A DNA stretch of 64,000 bases from CADEEN01 sp040384625 (GTDB lineage Bacteria; Pseudomonadota; Gammaproteobacteria; Burkholderiales; Burkholderiaceae_C), in assembly GCA_040384625.1 (NCBI GenBank), contig JAZKIW010000113.1, forward strand, positions 1 through 64,000, given 5' to 3'. Of the stretch, positions 24,293-33,223 are shown piece after piece. The translations under genes were made by a program, and so were the position numbers. Each line of letters opens with the position of its first letter. Position 1 is the stretch's first letter. The notes under the pieces are model-generated. The model had not been told where the DNA came from and made no database searches. It was given only the letters and a program-made list of their open reading frames with translations.

Positions 24293-26119
24293 ATGGACAG
24301 CGCCGTCATCGCCGTCACTGAGCGCATCCGCGAGCGCAGTGCGACCTCGCGCCGCACTTACCTGGAACAGCTGGGTGCCATGGCGGCTCGGCCGCGCGGC
24401 AGCGACCGCATGGGTTGCGCCAACGTGGCCCACGCGGTGGCCGCGCTGTCGGCGAACGACAAGCTGAAGATCGTCGCCGAGCGCGCGCCACACATCGGCA
24501 TCGTCAGTTCGTACAACGACATGCTGTCGGCGCATCAGCCCTATGAAGCCTTTCCGGCGCTGATTCGCGACGAGGCGCAGCGGCACGGCGCTACCGTGCA
24601 GGTGGCCGGTGGCGTACCGGCCATGTGCGACGGCGTCACGCAGGGCCTGCCCGGCATGGAGCTGAGCCTCTTCTCGCGCGACAACATCGCCATGGGCACC
24701 GCGATCGCACTGACCCACGACGTGTTCGACGCTGCGCTCCTGCTCGGCGTGTGCGACAAGATCGTGCCCGGCCTGTTGATCGGTGCACTGCACTTCGGCC
24801 ATCTGCCCTGTGTGTTCGTGCCCGCCGGGCCGATGAGTTCGGGGCTGTCGAACACGGCCAAGTCGAAAGTCCGCGAGCAGCACGCGCAAGGACTCGTCGG
24901 CCGTGACCAGTTGCTCGAGGCCGAGAGCGCGGCCTATCACGGCGCCGGGACCTGCACCTTCTACGGCACGGCCAACAGCAATCAGATGTTGCTCGAAGCG
25001 ATGGGCCTGCATGTGCCGGGCGCGGCCTTCGTGCACCCGCACGCCACACTGCGCGAGGCGCTGACGCGCGAAGCGGTGCGCAGCGTGCTCGACATCACCC
25101 TGGCCAAGCACTACACCCCGATCGGCCGCCTGGTCGACGAACGCTGCATCGTCAACGCGATGGTCGCGCTGCTGGCGACCGGCGGCTCGACCAACCACCT
25201 TATCCACTGGGTCGCCGTCGCGCGCTCGGCCGGCCTGCTGATCGACTGGACCGACTTCGCCGACCTGTCGGCCGCGGTGCCTCTGCTGGCGCGCGTCTAC
25301 CCGAATGGCAACGCCGACGTGAACCAGTTCCAGGCAGCCGGCGGGCCAGGCTACGTGCTGCGCGAGTTGCTCGATGCGGGGTTCATGCACGCCGATGTTG
25401 CGACCGTCGACCGCCGCGGCCTGCGTGCGTACTGCGACGAGCCGACGCTCGGCCCTGGGCAAGGTGGCGGGCCGAACCTGGTCTGGCGCGCCTGGCCGCA
25501 GGCCAGCGGAGACGACAGCATCGTGCGTCCCGCCGCGAGGCCCTTCTCCGGGAGCGGCGGCCTGCGCCTACTGCAAGGCAACCTGGGCCGTGCGGTGATC
25601 AAGACCAGTGCGGTGCCCGAGGACCGCTGGGTCATCGAAGCCCCTGCGCTCGTCTTTGACAGCCAGGAGGCCCTGCACGCTGCCTTCAGGGCCGGCGACA
25701 TGGAGCGCGATCTGGTGGCGGTCGTGCGCTTCCAAGGTCCGCGCGCCAACGGCATGCCGGAACTCCACAAGCTCACTCCGCCGCTGGCCGTTTTGCAAGG
25801 CCGGGGCTTCAAGGTCGCCCTGGTCACCGACGGGCGCATGAGCGGCGCCTCGGGCAAGGTGCCGGCGGCCATCCACCTCAGCCCGGAAGCGCTGGCGGGA
25901 GGCGCCTTGGCGAAGGTCGTCGACGGCGACGTCATCCGGCTGGACGCTGTCGCCGGCACGCTCGATGCCCTGGTCGATGAAGCGACGTGGGCCGCGCGCA
26001 GCACCGCCCCGATCAATCCGGCCAGTGCCGAGCAGAACGCCCATGGCCTGGGGCGCGAGCTGTTCAGCGGCATGCGCAAGAATGTCTCCGGCGCCGAGCA
26101 GGGCGCGTGCACTTGGTAG
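24293..26119 (+). CDS. edd: 6-phosphogluconate dehydratase
   Basis: The 608-residue protein is a full-length Edd of the IlvD/Edd family. Fe-S cysteines are in PAMCDGVTQG, GVCDKIVPG and GTCTFYGTANSN, with the C-terminal LVTDGRMSGASGKVPAAIH motif. It dehydrates 6-phosphogluconate to KDPG, the first dedicated step of the Entner-Doudoroff pathway. It is followed directly by eda and preceded by an operator-bearing promoter. Confidence 0.96.
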   Translation: MDSAVIAVTERIRERSATSRRTYLEQLGAMAARPRGSDRMGCANVAHAVAALSANDKLKIVAERAPHIGIVSSYNDMLSAHQPYEAFPALIRDEAQRHGATVQVAGGVPAMCDGVTQGLPGMELSLFSRDNIAMGTAIALTHDVFDAALLLGVCDKIVPGLLIGALHFGHLPCVFVPAGPMSSGLSNTAKSKVREQHAQGLVGRDQLLEAESAAYHGAGTCTFYGTANSNQMLLEAMGLHVPGAAFVHPHATLREALTREAVRSVLDITLAKHYTPIGRLVDERCIVNAMVALLATGGSTNHLIHWVAVARSAGLLIDWTDFADLSAAVPLLARVYPNGNADVNQFQAAGGPGYVLRELLDAGFMHADVATVDRRGLRAYCDEPTLGPGQGGGPNLVWRAWPQASGDDSIVRPAARPFSGSGGLRLLQGNLGRAVIKTSAVPEDRWVIEAPALVFDSQEALHAAFRAGDMERDLVAVVRFQGPRANGMPELHKLTPPLAVLQGRGFKVALVTDGRMSGASGKVPAAIHLSPEALAGGALAKVVDGDVIRLDAVAGTLDALVDEATWAARSTAPINPASAEQNAHGLGRELFSGMRKNVSGAEQGACTW

Positions 26120-26133
26120 CGAAGGGCGCCCAC

Positions 26134-26760
26134 GTGATCAAGAACAGCGTCGAATTGGTGGCCTTCGGCCCGGTCATTCCGGTCATCGTCCTGCAGCGGC
26201 TCGAGCACGCCGTGCCGATGGCACGGGCCCTCGTCAACGGGGGCGTGCGCGTGCTCGAAGTGACACTGCGCACCCCCGCGGCGCTGGACTGCATGCGCGC
26301 CATCGCGCGCGAGGTCACCGAGGCGATCGTCGGCGCCGGCACCTTGCGCAGTGCAGCCGACGTGCTGGCGGCGCGTGATGCCGGTTGCCAGTTCGGTGTC
26401 AGCCCGGGTTACAGCGTCGAGATCGCTGCGGCTTGCCGCGAGGCGCAATTGCCGCTGCTGCCTGGCGTGGCGACGGCCAGCGAGGTGATGGCGGCCAACG
26501 CCGGTGGCCTGACATTCCTGAAGTTCTTTCCGGCAAGTGCAGCGGGTGGCGTGTCGATGCTGAAAGCGCTTGCCGGGCCGTTCCCCGACATCGTGTTCTG
26601 CCCCACCGGCGGCATCACAGTCGAGACGGCGCCGCAGTTCCTCTCGCTGGCCAACGTCAAGGTCTGCGGCGGCTCGTGGCTGACGCCGGCAGACGCGCTG
26701 GACAACGGTGATTGGGCGCGCATCACGCGGCTCGCGCGCGCGGCCAGCGCGCTGCGCTGA
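26134..26760 (+). CDS. eda: KDPG aldolase
   Basis: The protein is 208 residues from the GTG at 26134. Residues of the class I aldolase site are visible: Glu in VLEVTLRTP, the Schiff-base Lys in LKFFPA, and FCPTGGI for phosphate. It splits KDPG to pyruvate and glyceraldehyde 3-phosphate. A GTG at 26107 that overlaps edd by 13 bp is an alternative start. GAAGGG precedes the chosen start. Confidence 0.94.
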   Translation: MIKNSVELVAFGPVIPVIVLQRLEHAVPMARALVNGGVRVLEVTLRTPAALDCMRAIAREVTEAIVGAGTLRSAADVLAARDAGCQFGVSPGYSVEIAAACREAQLPLLPGVATASEVMAANAGGLTFLKFFPASAAGGVSMLKALAGPFPDIVFCPTGGITVETAPQFLSLANVKVCGGSWLTPADALDNGDWARITRLARAASALR

Positions 26761-26761
26761 G

Positions 26762-27394
26762 TCAGTCCGATGCGCTCCTGATCAGTGCCGCCATCTGGGC
26801 GGCATCGTCACCGACTTCGTTGCCGAGGCCGGCGGCGACGCCCAGCCGGTCGGCCTCGCTGCGGTTCTGGGTGACCTTCCACTTGCCGACCAGGGAAGTC
26901 AGCGGGATCTCGATACCGACGATCGCCCTCAACATTTGCTGCACGTAGTCTTCCGGCGCGTCGCTGACCTGCCAGGGGTGAGCGCGCGGCTCCTCGTGAC
27001 GGCGCGTCAGGTCACTGACCAGCCTGTGCAGCCAGTCTGCATCCTCGATCGCGCGCAGAGGCCCCTGCGCATGCACGACGGCGTAATTCCAGGTTGGCAC
27101 CACCTTGGCGTTGGTGGACTTAGCGGCGTACCAGGACGGCGTGATGTAGGCCTGCGGTCCGCTGAACACCGCCAGCACCGCGCTGCCGGCAGCCGCGCGC
27201 CACAACGGATTGGCACGCGCGACGTGGCCGCGAAGCAGCCCGTGTTCGCCTTGGCTGGGGTCGTACATCAGCGGAATGTGGTCGGCGCTGAAGCCATCGT
27301 CCGTGCGAGACACCAGCGTGGCCAGGGGATGTGCCGCCATCAGCCTGGCAAGCTGTTCGCGGTCGGGCTGTGCGAAGTGCTTGGGCAGGTACAT
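26762..27394 (-). CDS. PaiB-type FMN-binding protein
   Basis: The 210-residue protein matches the PaiB family: MYLPKHFAQPDREQLARLM at the start, HIPLMYD, GHVARANPLWR, YITPSWY, VPTWNYAVVHAQG. It has the split-barrel flavin fold. In Bacillus, PaiB is described as a negative regulator of sporulation and protease genes. In proteobacteria the role is unknown. It lies 3 bp downstream of gloA. Confidence 0.9.
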   Translation of the reverse strand: MYLPKHFAQPDREQLARLMAAHPLATLVSRTDDGFSADHIPLMYDPSQGEHGLLRGHVARANPLWRAAAGSAVLAVFSGPQAYITPSWYAAKSTNAKVVPTWNYAVVHAQGPLRAIEDADWLHRLVSDLTRRHEEPRAHPWQVSDAPEDYVQQMLRAIVGIEIPLTSLVGKWKVTQNRSEADRLGVAAGLGNEVGDDAAQMAALIRSASD

Positions 27395-27397
27395 CGC

Positions 27398-27829
27398 TCA
27401 CCAGGCGCCGGTGTTGGGCATCGATTTCCAGGGCTCGGCCGGCGCCTTCGCTTCGCCGGCCTGCAGCAGCTCGACCGAGATGTTGTCGGGCGAGCGCACG
27501 AAGGCCATGCGGCCATCACGCGGTGGGCGGTTGATGGTCACCCCGTGATCCATCAGGCGCTGGCAGGTGACGTAGATGTCGTCCACCGCGTACGCCAGGT
27601 GACCGAAGTTTCGGCCACCGGTGTAGACCTCGCCGGTGCCGTCACTCGGCCAGTTGTAGGTCAGCTCAACCTGCGCCGAAGGGTCGCCTGGTGCGGCCAG
27701 GAAGACCAGGGTGTAGCGGCCCGCCTCGTTGTCGCGCCGCGACAGCATCTCCAGGCCGAGGGCGTCGCGATAGAAGCGCAGCGACTGTTCGATGTCCGTC
27801 ACGCGGACCATGGTGTGCAGGTATTTCAT
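27398..27829 (-). CDS. gloA: Lactoylglutathione lyase (glyoxalase I)
   Basis: The 143-residue protein has the glyoxalase signature HTMVRVTDIEQSLRFYRDALGLEMLSR with the first metal His, then LELTYNW-like VELTYNWPSD (Glu), GHLAYAVDDIY (His) and SVELLQ (Glu). It isomerises the methylglyoxal-glutathione adduct. It sits between the thioesterase and paiB-like genes in a probable three-gene operon. Confidence 0.95.
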   Translation of the reverse strand: MKYLHTMVRVTDIEQSLRFYRDALGLEMLSRRDNEAGRYTLVFLAAPGDPSAQVELTYNWPSDGTGEVYTGGRNFGHLAYAVDDIYVTCQRLMDHGVTINRPPRDGRMAFVRSPDNISVELLQAGEAKAPAEPWKSMPNTGAW

Positions 27830-27833
27830 GGCC

Positions 27834-28379
27834 TCATTGTCGCGGAAGGTCGAAGATCAGGCAGGTGGTGGTGGCATGGGCGTAGAGCGTGCCGTCGGGT
27901 CCGACCAGTCGCGCCTGAGCCGTCGCCATCTGCCGGCCGCCGTGCAGCACTTCGCCCTCGGCGCGCACGCGCTGCACCTTGGGGCTGAGGGCGCGCACGA
28001 GGTTGATACTCAGCTCCGCCGTCGCGTAGCCGCGGCCGGGCGGCATCGTGGTGTGAACAGCGCAGCCGAGCGCCGAGTCGAGCAGGGTGGCGAACCACCC
28101 CCCATGCACCGTGCCCATCGGATTCAGGTGCGCCGGCCCCGGCGTGCCCTGGAACACGGCGCGACCCGGGCCGACTTCGATCAGCAGGTAGTCGAGCGTG
28201 CTGGCGATCGTTGCCGGCGGCAGGTCGCCGCTCAGGATGCCCTGCATCTGCGCCAGGCCAGCCATCGTGAGGATCCGATCGCGTGCGACCACGCCCGGCT
28301 TGGCGCCGACTGCATGGCGAGCGCGTTGGGCGGTTTCGGCGACCAGCCAGGCGTCGAGTCGGGATTCAGGGCTCGTCAT
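27834..28379 (-). CDS. PaaI-type hotdog thioesterase
   Basis: The 181-residue protein has the hotdog pattern HLNPMGTVHGGWFATLLDSALGCAVHTTMPPGRGYATAEL, with the catalytic Asp in LLDSALG. It would hydrolyse acyl- or aryl-CoA thioesters. The ATG at 28379 has GGAGAGACG upstream, which selects it over an open frame that runs further. It is divergent to marR with an operator candidate between. Confidence 0.88.
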   Translation of the reverse strand: MTSPESRLDAWLVAETAQRARHAVGAKPGVVARDRILTMAGLAQMQGILSGDLPPATIASTLDYLLIEVGPGRAVFQGTPGPAHLNPMGTVHGGWFATLLDSALGCAVHTTMPPGRGYATAELSINLVRALSPKVQRVRAEGEVLHGGRQMATAQARLVGPDGTLYAHATTTCLIFDLPRQ

Positions 28380-28394
28380 CGTCTCTCCATTTAC

Positions 28395-28406
28395 TTGCAT
28401 ATACAA
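28395..28406. promoter_or_regulatory. MarR-type operator candidate
   Basis: TTGCATATACAA is a near-palindrome in the 51-bp gap between the divergent thioesterase and marR genes. Its size and TTG/CAA ends are those of typical MarR sites. Binding by the adjacent MarR protein is inferred. Confidence 0.45.
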
Positions 28407-28430
28407 TTAGTTTAGGCCATCATCGGCAGC

Positions 28431-28895
28431 ATGACAACTGGACGCGAGACGGCTCCCCGCGGCTGCACCAACCTCAAGCTGCGCCAGGCCAGCCGCCTGA
28501 TCACGCGCCACTACGAGGCCTATGTCGCACCTACCGGGCTGAAGAACACCCAGTACTCGCTGCTGTCGCATGTGGTCAAGCTCGGGCCGATCCGCGCCGG
28601 CGACCTGGCCGCTGCGATGCAACTCGACGCCTCGACCCTGACGCGCAACCTGCAGCCCTTGCTGCAGCAAGGTTGGGTGCGCGTCAGCACAGGCGAAGAC
28701 GCACGCAGTCGCGACATCGAAGCCACCGAGAGTGGCCGCGCCCTGCGCCAGCATGCGCAGCGCGCCTGGAAGCAGGCGCAGTTGGCCCTGAATGCACGCC
28801 TGGGTGAGGCGCGGGTGGCGTCCCTGCACAGCCTGATTGACGAATGCGTGGCCCTGCTGGCCAAGACCGACGAGAGTGAGCACAACGATGAATGA
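28431..28895 (+). CDS. MarR-family transcriptional regulator
   Basis: The 154-residue protein has a winged helix: LSHVVKLGPIRAGDLAAAMQLDASTLTRNLQPLLQQGWVRV and the wing GEDARSRDIEATESG. It overlaps the downstream MFS gene by 8 bp. The usual logic is repression of itself, the linked exporter and the divergent gene until a small aromatic ligand binds. Confidence 0.92.
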   Translation: MTTGRETAPRGCTNLKLRQASRLITRHYEAYVAPTGLKNTQYSLLSHVVKLGPIRAGDLAAAMQLDASTLTRNLQPLLQQGWVRVSTGEDARSRDIEATESGRALRQHAQRAWKQAQLALNARLGEARVASLHSLIDECVALLAKTDESEHNDE

Positions 28896-30159
28896 CGTCG
28901 CACCGACGCGCAGTGCGCTGCCTCCACTGGCCTGGGTGCTGATTGCTGCCGCCGGCACGTTCGCACTGACGATGGGCGCGCGCCAGTCGATGGGCCTGTT
29001 CCTGGGCAACCTGAACACCAGCACTGGCCTCGGCCTGGCCAGCATCAGCCTGGCCTTCGCCTTCGGACAGCTCTGGTGGGGTCTGACGCAACCACTGGCC
29101 GGCATCGTGGCCGACCGTGTCGGGCCCGGCCGCGTGCTCGTCGTGGGCGTTACGCTGGTAGCGATCGGCACGGCCCTGATCCCCTTGATGACGACCACGC
29201 TGGGCCTGATCGTGGCCATCGGCGTGCTCGCAGCGGGCGGCGCCGGCATGGCTGGGCCCTCGGTGCTGATGGCCGCGACCACCCGGCTGGTGGCTCCCGA
29301 GCGGCGCGCATTCGCCACCGGCATCGTCAATGCCGGCGGCTCGTTCGGCCAGTTCGTCTTCGCCCCGATCGCGCAGGGCATCACCGCGGTGGCCGGTTGG
29401 GCCGCGGCCCTGCAGTCGTTGGCGCTGATCACGCTGCTGGCGTTGCCCGCGGCCTGGGTGTTGCGCGGCCGCGTCGCGCCTGAGGCAACCGGCGGCGCCG
29501 CAGTGGCGCCACGCGAAACCACCCGCGCTGCCGTCGCGCGCGCGCTGTCCGATCCGAGCTTTCGCCTGCTGTCGCTCGGCTTCTTCGTCTGCGGCTTCCA
29601 CGTCGCGTTCCTGGCAACCCATCTGCCGGGTGTGGTGGCCAGCTGCGGTCTGCCACCCGAAGTGGGTGCATGGTCGATCGCCATGATCGGCCTGTTCAAC
29701 ATCATCGGCAGCCTGGGCATCGGCTGGCTGATGGGTTACCAGGGCGGGCGCTGGCAGATGAAGTCGCTGTTGTCGTTGATCTACGCCGTGCGCGGTGTGG
29801 CGGTGCTGGCCTTCGTGCTGGCGCCGAAGACGACGTCGGTGATGCTTGTCTTTGCAGCGGTGATGGGCCTGACTTTCCTGTCGACCGTGCCACCAACGGC
29901 CGGTCTGGTCGCGCGCTTCTTCGGCCCGGCCCACATGGCCACCTTGTTCGGCCTGGTGATGGTGTCGCACCAGGTCGGCGGTTTCCTGGGAGCTTGGCTC
30001 GGCGGCAAGGCCTTCGACCTCACCGGCAGCTACGACTGGATGTGGTACGCCGACATCGTGCTGGCCATCGGTGCGGCCCTCGTCCACCTGCCGATCGTCG
30101 AGCGCAGGCCGGCTCAGCCGGAGCGCGCCGTGGCGGCGCCCGGCTCGGCATCGCCGTAG
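28888..30159 (+). CDS. MFS transporter
   Basis: The 423-residue protein has about 12 transmembrane segments and the loop motif GIVADRVGPGRVLVVG between helices 2 and 3. It resembles the oxalate/formate antiporter-like branch of MFS (LGLASISLAFAFGQLWWGLTQPLAG). The start at 28888 overlaps marR. The last 46 bp overlap the GFA gene on the other strand. The substrate is unknown. Confidence 0.9.
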   Translation: MNDVAPTRSALPPLAWVLIAAAGTFALTMGARQSMGLFLGNLNTSTGLGLASISLAFAFGQLWWGLTQPLAGIVADRVGPGRVLVVGVTLVAIGTALIPLMTTTLGLIVAIGVLAAGGAGMAGPSVLMAATTRLVAPERRAFATGIVNAGGSFGQFVFAPIAQGITAVAGWAAALQSLALITLLALPAAWVLRGRVAPEATGGAAVAPRETTRAAVARALSDPSFRLLSLGFFVCGFHVAFLATHLPGVVASCGLPPEVGAWSIAMIGLFNIIGSLGIGWLMGYQGGRWQMKSLLSLIYAVRGVAVLAFVLAPKTTSVMLVFAAVMGLTFLSTVPPTAGLVARFFGPAHMATLFGLVMVSHQVGGFLGAWLGGKAFDLTGSYDWMWYADIVLAIGAALVHLPIVERRPAQPERAVAAPGSASP

Positions 30160-30596
30160 GCGTCGCGCCAGCGCTGCGCCATGCGTGGGTTGGTGTCCAG
30201 GCGAGACTCGGGCAGGCCATCGGGGACATGCCAGTTGGCCACGCAGGACTCGATTGCCGTGTGTTCGATCGGTTTCAGCGCGGACGGCTCATCGAGGCTG
30301 CCGACCGACAGATCCATCCTCTCGCTGTCGAGAAACTCGAACGACATTGGCGTGCCGCAGTGGCTGCAGAAGCCGCGCCGGGCGAACTTGGACGATGCGT
30401 AGTAGGCCGGCGCCGACAGCCATTGCACCTCGGTCTTGCGCAGGTTGAACCAGGTGGCGCGGGTGGTACCCATGCCGAGCTGGCACATGCGGCAATGGCA
30501 GTAGTAGCCTTCGCGGTGGTCCGGCGTGGCGCGGTAGCGGACGGCGCCGCACAGGCAGCCCCCTTCGAGCGGTGGCAGGGTGTTCGGTGCAGTCAT
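30114..30596 (-). CDS. GFA/CENP-V family zinc protein
   Basis: The 160-residue protein has the GFA-type cysteines: GGCLCGAVRYRA, CHCRMCQ and FCSHCGTPMSF. The fold binds zinc; some members were named glutathione-dependent formaldehyde-activating enzymes. The activity here is not known. Its 3' end overlaps the MFS gene by 46 bp in convergent orientation. Confidence 0.92.
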   Translation of the reverse strand: MTAPNTLPPLEGGCLCGAVRYRATPDHREGYYCHCRMCQLGMGTTRATWFNLRKTEVQWLSAPAYYASSKFARRGFCSHCGTPMSFEFLDSERMDLSVGSLDEPSALKPIEHTAIESCVANWHVPDGLPESRLDTNPRMAQRWRDAYGDAEPGAATARSG

Positions 30597-30611
30597 GGCA
30601 CAAGCATAAAA

Positions 30612-31187
30612 CTAGCCGCCCGCGCCCGCCAGGACCGCAAGGCCGATGAGGGCGAACACCGCCGCCGCGATGCGGTGCACCCAGGCGATCGGCATGAAGC
30701 GTACCGCCCTTTCGCCCAGGAGCACCGCGGGCACGTTGGCGATCATCATGCCCAGCGTGGTGCCTGAGGTGACCGTGAGCAGGGCGTCGTAGCGCGCGGC
30801 GAGCATCACGGTGGCGATCTGGGTCTTGTCGCCCATCTCGGCCAGGAAGAAGGCCATGGCCGTGATGCCGAAGATGCCGAGCCGGCTGCGGCGCTGGTCT
30901 TCACCCACCGCTTGGGCATGGTCAGGCACTAGCATCCACAGTGATACCGCGATGAAGGACAGGCCCAGACCCCAGCGTAGCGCCTGCGGATCGAGCAGGC
31001 GCGTCAGCCAGGTGCCCAGCGCCGCAGCCAGCGCGTGGTTGAGCAGGGTGGCCACCAGGATGCCCAGGATGATCGGCCGCGGCGCGCGGTAGCGCGCGGC
31101 CAGCAGCAGGGCCAGCAACTGGGTCTTGTCGCCGATCTCGCCGAGAGCGACGACGCCGGTGCTGACGGCGAAGGCTTCGAAAGTCAC
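30612..31187 (-). CDS. TMEM165/GDT1 family cation exporter
   Basis: The 191-residue membrane protein has the duplicated family motif, ALGEIGDKTQLLALLLA near residue 15 and LAEMGDKTQIATVMLA near residue 115, three helices per repeat. Bacterial members such as MneA export Mn2+. No manganese riboswitch is seen in the 67-bp upstream gap. It follows an SDR gene on the same strand. Confidence 0.92.
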   Translation of the reverse strand: MTFEAFAVSTGVVALGEIGDKTQLLALLLAARYRAPRPIILGILVATLLNHALAAALGTWLTRLLDPQALRWGLGLSFIAVSLWMLVPDHAQAVGEDQRRSRLGIFGITAMAFFLAEMGDKTQIATVMLAARYDALLTVTSGTTLGMMIANVPAVLLGERAVRFMPIAWVHRIAAAVFALIGLAVLAGAGG

Positions 31188-31254
31188 AAGGCCTCCGAGG
31201 CGCCGCGCGCCGCCCCCCCGAGGGGGTGTTCGCGCTCGGGGCGGCCCAGCGCAC

Positions 31255-32040
31255 TCAAACGGTGTAGTTCAAGGTCATGCGCCCGCCGTCGACGAGCAGC
31301 GTGTCGCCGGTCATGTAGCTGGCCGCGTCGCTGAGCAGGAAGGCCACGACACCGGCGATCTCGTCGGGCTCGCCCAGGCGCTTCATCGGCGTGCGGCTCA
31401 TGATGCGGGCCTTGGCTTCTTCGCTCGTCAGCACCGCCCTGGCGGCGAGCTCGGTGGCGATGGTGCCGGGCGCGACGCCATTGACGCGGATGCCGTGCTC
31501 GGCCAGCGCCAGTGCCATCACGCGCGTGAGCTGGTCGATGCCGCCCTTGCTGGCGTTGTAGCTGGCGATGCTGGCGATGGTGAGGCGAGCGTTGACCGAG
31601 CTCATGTTGACGATGGCGCCGCCGCCACACTGCGCCACCAGTTGCCGCGCCACCGCCTGGCCGACCAGGAAGTGGCCCTTCAGGTTGACGTCGATCACGG
31701 CGTCCCAGTCGGCTTCGCCGATGTCGAGGAAGGGCCCGGCCCTGAAGATGCCGGCGTTGTTGACCAGGCCGTCGACGCGGCCGAAGGCGGCCAGCGTGGC
31801 GGCGAGCGCCGCATCGACATCGGCCTTGCTCGCCACATTGCAATGCTGGTAGACGGCCAGCACACCGTCGGCCGCCAGCGCGGTGGCCAGCGCCTGGCCG
31901 TGCACGTCGTCGACGTCCCACAGCGCGACGGCCGCTCCGTCGGCCGCCAGCCGGCGCACACAGGCTTCGCCGATGCCCTGCGCGGCGCCGGTGACCACGA
32001 ACACGCGGCCCTCGAGGCCGAACCCGATCTGCTTGCTCAT
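31255..32040 (-). CDS. Short-chain dehydrogenase/reductase
   Basis: The 261-residue protein has TGAAQGIGEA, NNAGIF, the catalytic Ser in NMSSVNA, YNASK and the C-terminal GDTLLVDGG. It is a classical SDR; the substrate is not evident. The start at 32040 overlaps the stop of the metallo-beta-lactamase gene by 4 bp (ATGA), so the two are coupled. Confidence 0.92.
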   Translation of the reverse strand: MSKQIGFGLEGRVFVVTGAAQGIGEACVRRLAADGAAVALWDVDDVHGQALATALAADGVLAVYQHCNVASKADVDAALAATLAAFGRVDGLVNNAGIFRAGPFLDIGEADWDAVIDVNLKGHFLVGQAVARQLVAQCGGGAIVNMSSVNARLTIASIASYNASKGGIDQLTRVMALALAEHGIRVNGVAPGTIATELAARAVLTSEEAKARIMSRTPMKRLGEPDEIAGVVAFLLSDAASYMTGDTLLVDGGRMTLNYTV

Positions 32041-33008
32041 TCCTTCTTGCCTTTCTCGAGCCACACGCCCATGCCCTGTGCATTGAGCTCGATGTCCATC
32101 GCCAGCAGGGCGAGTTTTTCCGGCACGTGTTCGACGCCGTGCGCAGCCAGGCTTGATGCGTACAGCGCCGCCAGCCCGCGCTTCAGCGCATCGTGCCGTT
32201 GGGGCGCATGGCGCTCGCGCTCGGCCAGGGCGACCATGGCGGAGAGCATCGAAAGCACCCGATCGGCCGCGCGAGGCACCTCGGTCAGGCCGCTGTAGTG
32301 CGTGACGTACATGCGGACTGGCGCGAACGACAGCAAGCGCAGCACCGAATCGCGCAGGGCCGGCGGGTCGAACTGCACCGGCACGGTGTTGGGGAACATC
32401 CAGGCGCCCTGAGCCGTGTCGAACTCGCGGTACGAAGAGCCGAAGGTGTCGCCGCTGAACCAGCCGCGGGTAATTGGATCCCACACGCAATGGTGGTGGC
32501 GCGCGTGGCCGGGGGTGTCGATCAGGTGCAGCACACGGTCGCCACCGAGCGCTAGGTCCATGCCGTCGTGGCTGAGGCGCACGCGGGACTTGTCGACAGC
32601 GACCAGGCGGCCGTAGGAGCGCGCCATCTCCTCCGCGCCGTAGACCGCGAGCGCGCCTTCATGCAGCGCGGTCGGGTCGATCATGTGCTTTGCGCCGCGC
32701 GGGTGTACGAGCATCGTCGCGCTCGGCAGTTCGCGCATCAACAGGCCGGCGCCTCCGGCGTGGTCGAGGTGCACGTGCGTCGGGATCACCCAGTCCACCG
32801 CGTCGCGCGCTAGGCCCAGGGCCGCCAGAGCGGCTAAGTGGCGCGGCACGGCGTGGTTGGTGCCGGTGTCGATGAAGGCCGCACGACCGTTGTGAACGAC
32901 GAGGTAGGCAGCATCGAAGCGTGGGCGCTGGAAGCCGGTGTCGATGGCGAAGACGCCGCCGCCCAGATCGTCGACGAAGCCGGGCAAGGCAGCAGGACGG
33001 GTGGTCAT
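32037..33008 (-). CDS. MBL-fold metallo-hydrolase
   Basis: The 323-residue protein has the MBL motif THVHLDHAGG, the His in DTPGHARHHH and the Asp in GWFSGDTFG. The C-terminal extension (about 100 residues) is helical. Members act on thioester or ester bonds. The start at 33008 is the family-like MTTRPAALPGF. It is co-translated with the SDR gene. No clear gene or signal is seen in the 215 bp upstream. Confidence 0.9.
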   Translation of the reverse strand: MTTRPAALPGFVDDLGGGVFAIDTGFQRPRFDAAYLVVHNGRAAFIDTGTNHAVPRHLAALAALGLARDAVDWVIPTHVHLDHAGGAGLLMRELPSATMLVHPRGAKHMIDPTALHEGALAVYGAEEMARSYGRLVAVDKSRVRLSHDGMDLALGGDRVLHLIDTPGHARHHHCVWDPITRGWFSGDTFGSSYREFDTAQGAWMFPNTVPVQFDPPALRDSVLRLLSFAPVRMYVTHYSGLTEVPRAADRVLSMLSAMVALAERERHAPQRHDALKRGLAALYASSLAAHGVEHVPEKLALLAMDIELNAQGMGVWLEKGKKE

Positions 33009-33223
33009 GGCGATGATTCTAGGCAGCGCACTGGCGGCGTCGGGTGCGACCCATGCGGCGTCTGCTCGCGGCGCCTGGTGCCGGTCTCGGGAACGGCCTA
33101 TGCGCAACGTGACCTTCACGTCCTCCATCGAAACGATGGCGCCAGAGGACTCATCGGGACCACGTCGCCGGATGTCAGCGCGCGGGGGGCACTCGCCCGC
33201 GATGCCTCAGAACGGCAAGTGTT

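Noticed and set aside
24194..25462. Long minus-strand open frame upstream of chaC
   Set aside because: It is antisense to edd, an effect of high GC; only the ChaC part is real.
31188..31254. Manganese riboswitch before the TMEM165-like gene
   Set aside because: The gap is only 67 bp and no yybP-ykoY-like fold could be drawn.
33125..33139. CCATCG/CGATGG hairpin between the MBL and TPR genes
   Set aside because: It is a 6-bp stem with a 3-nt loop and no T-tract, too weak to call a terminator.
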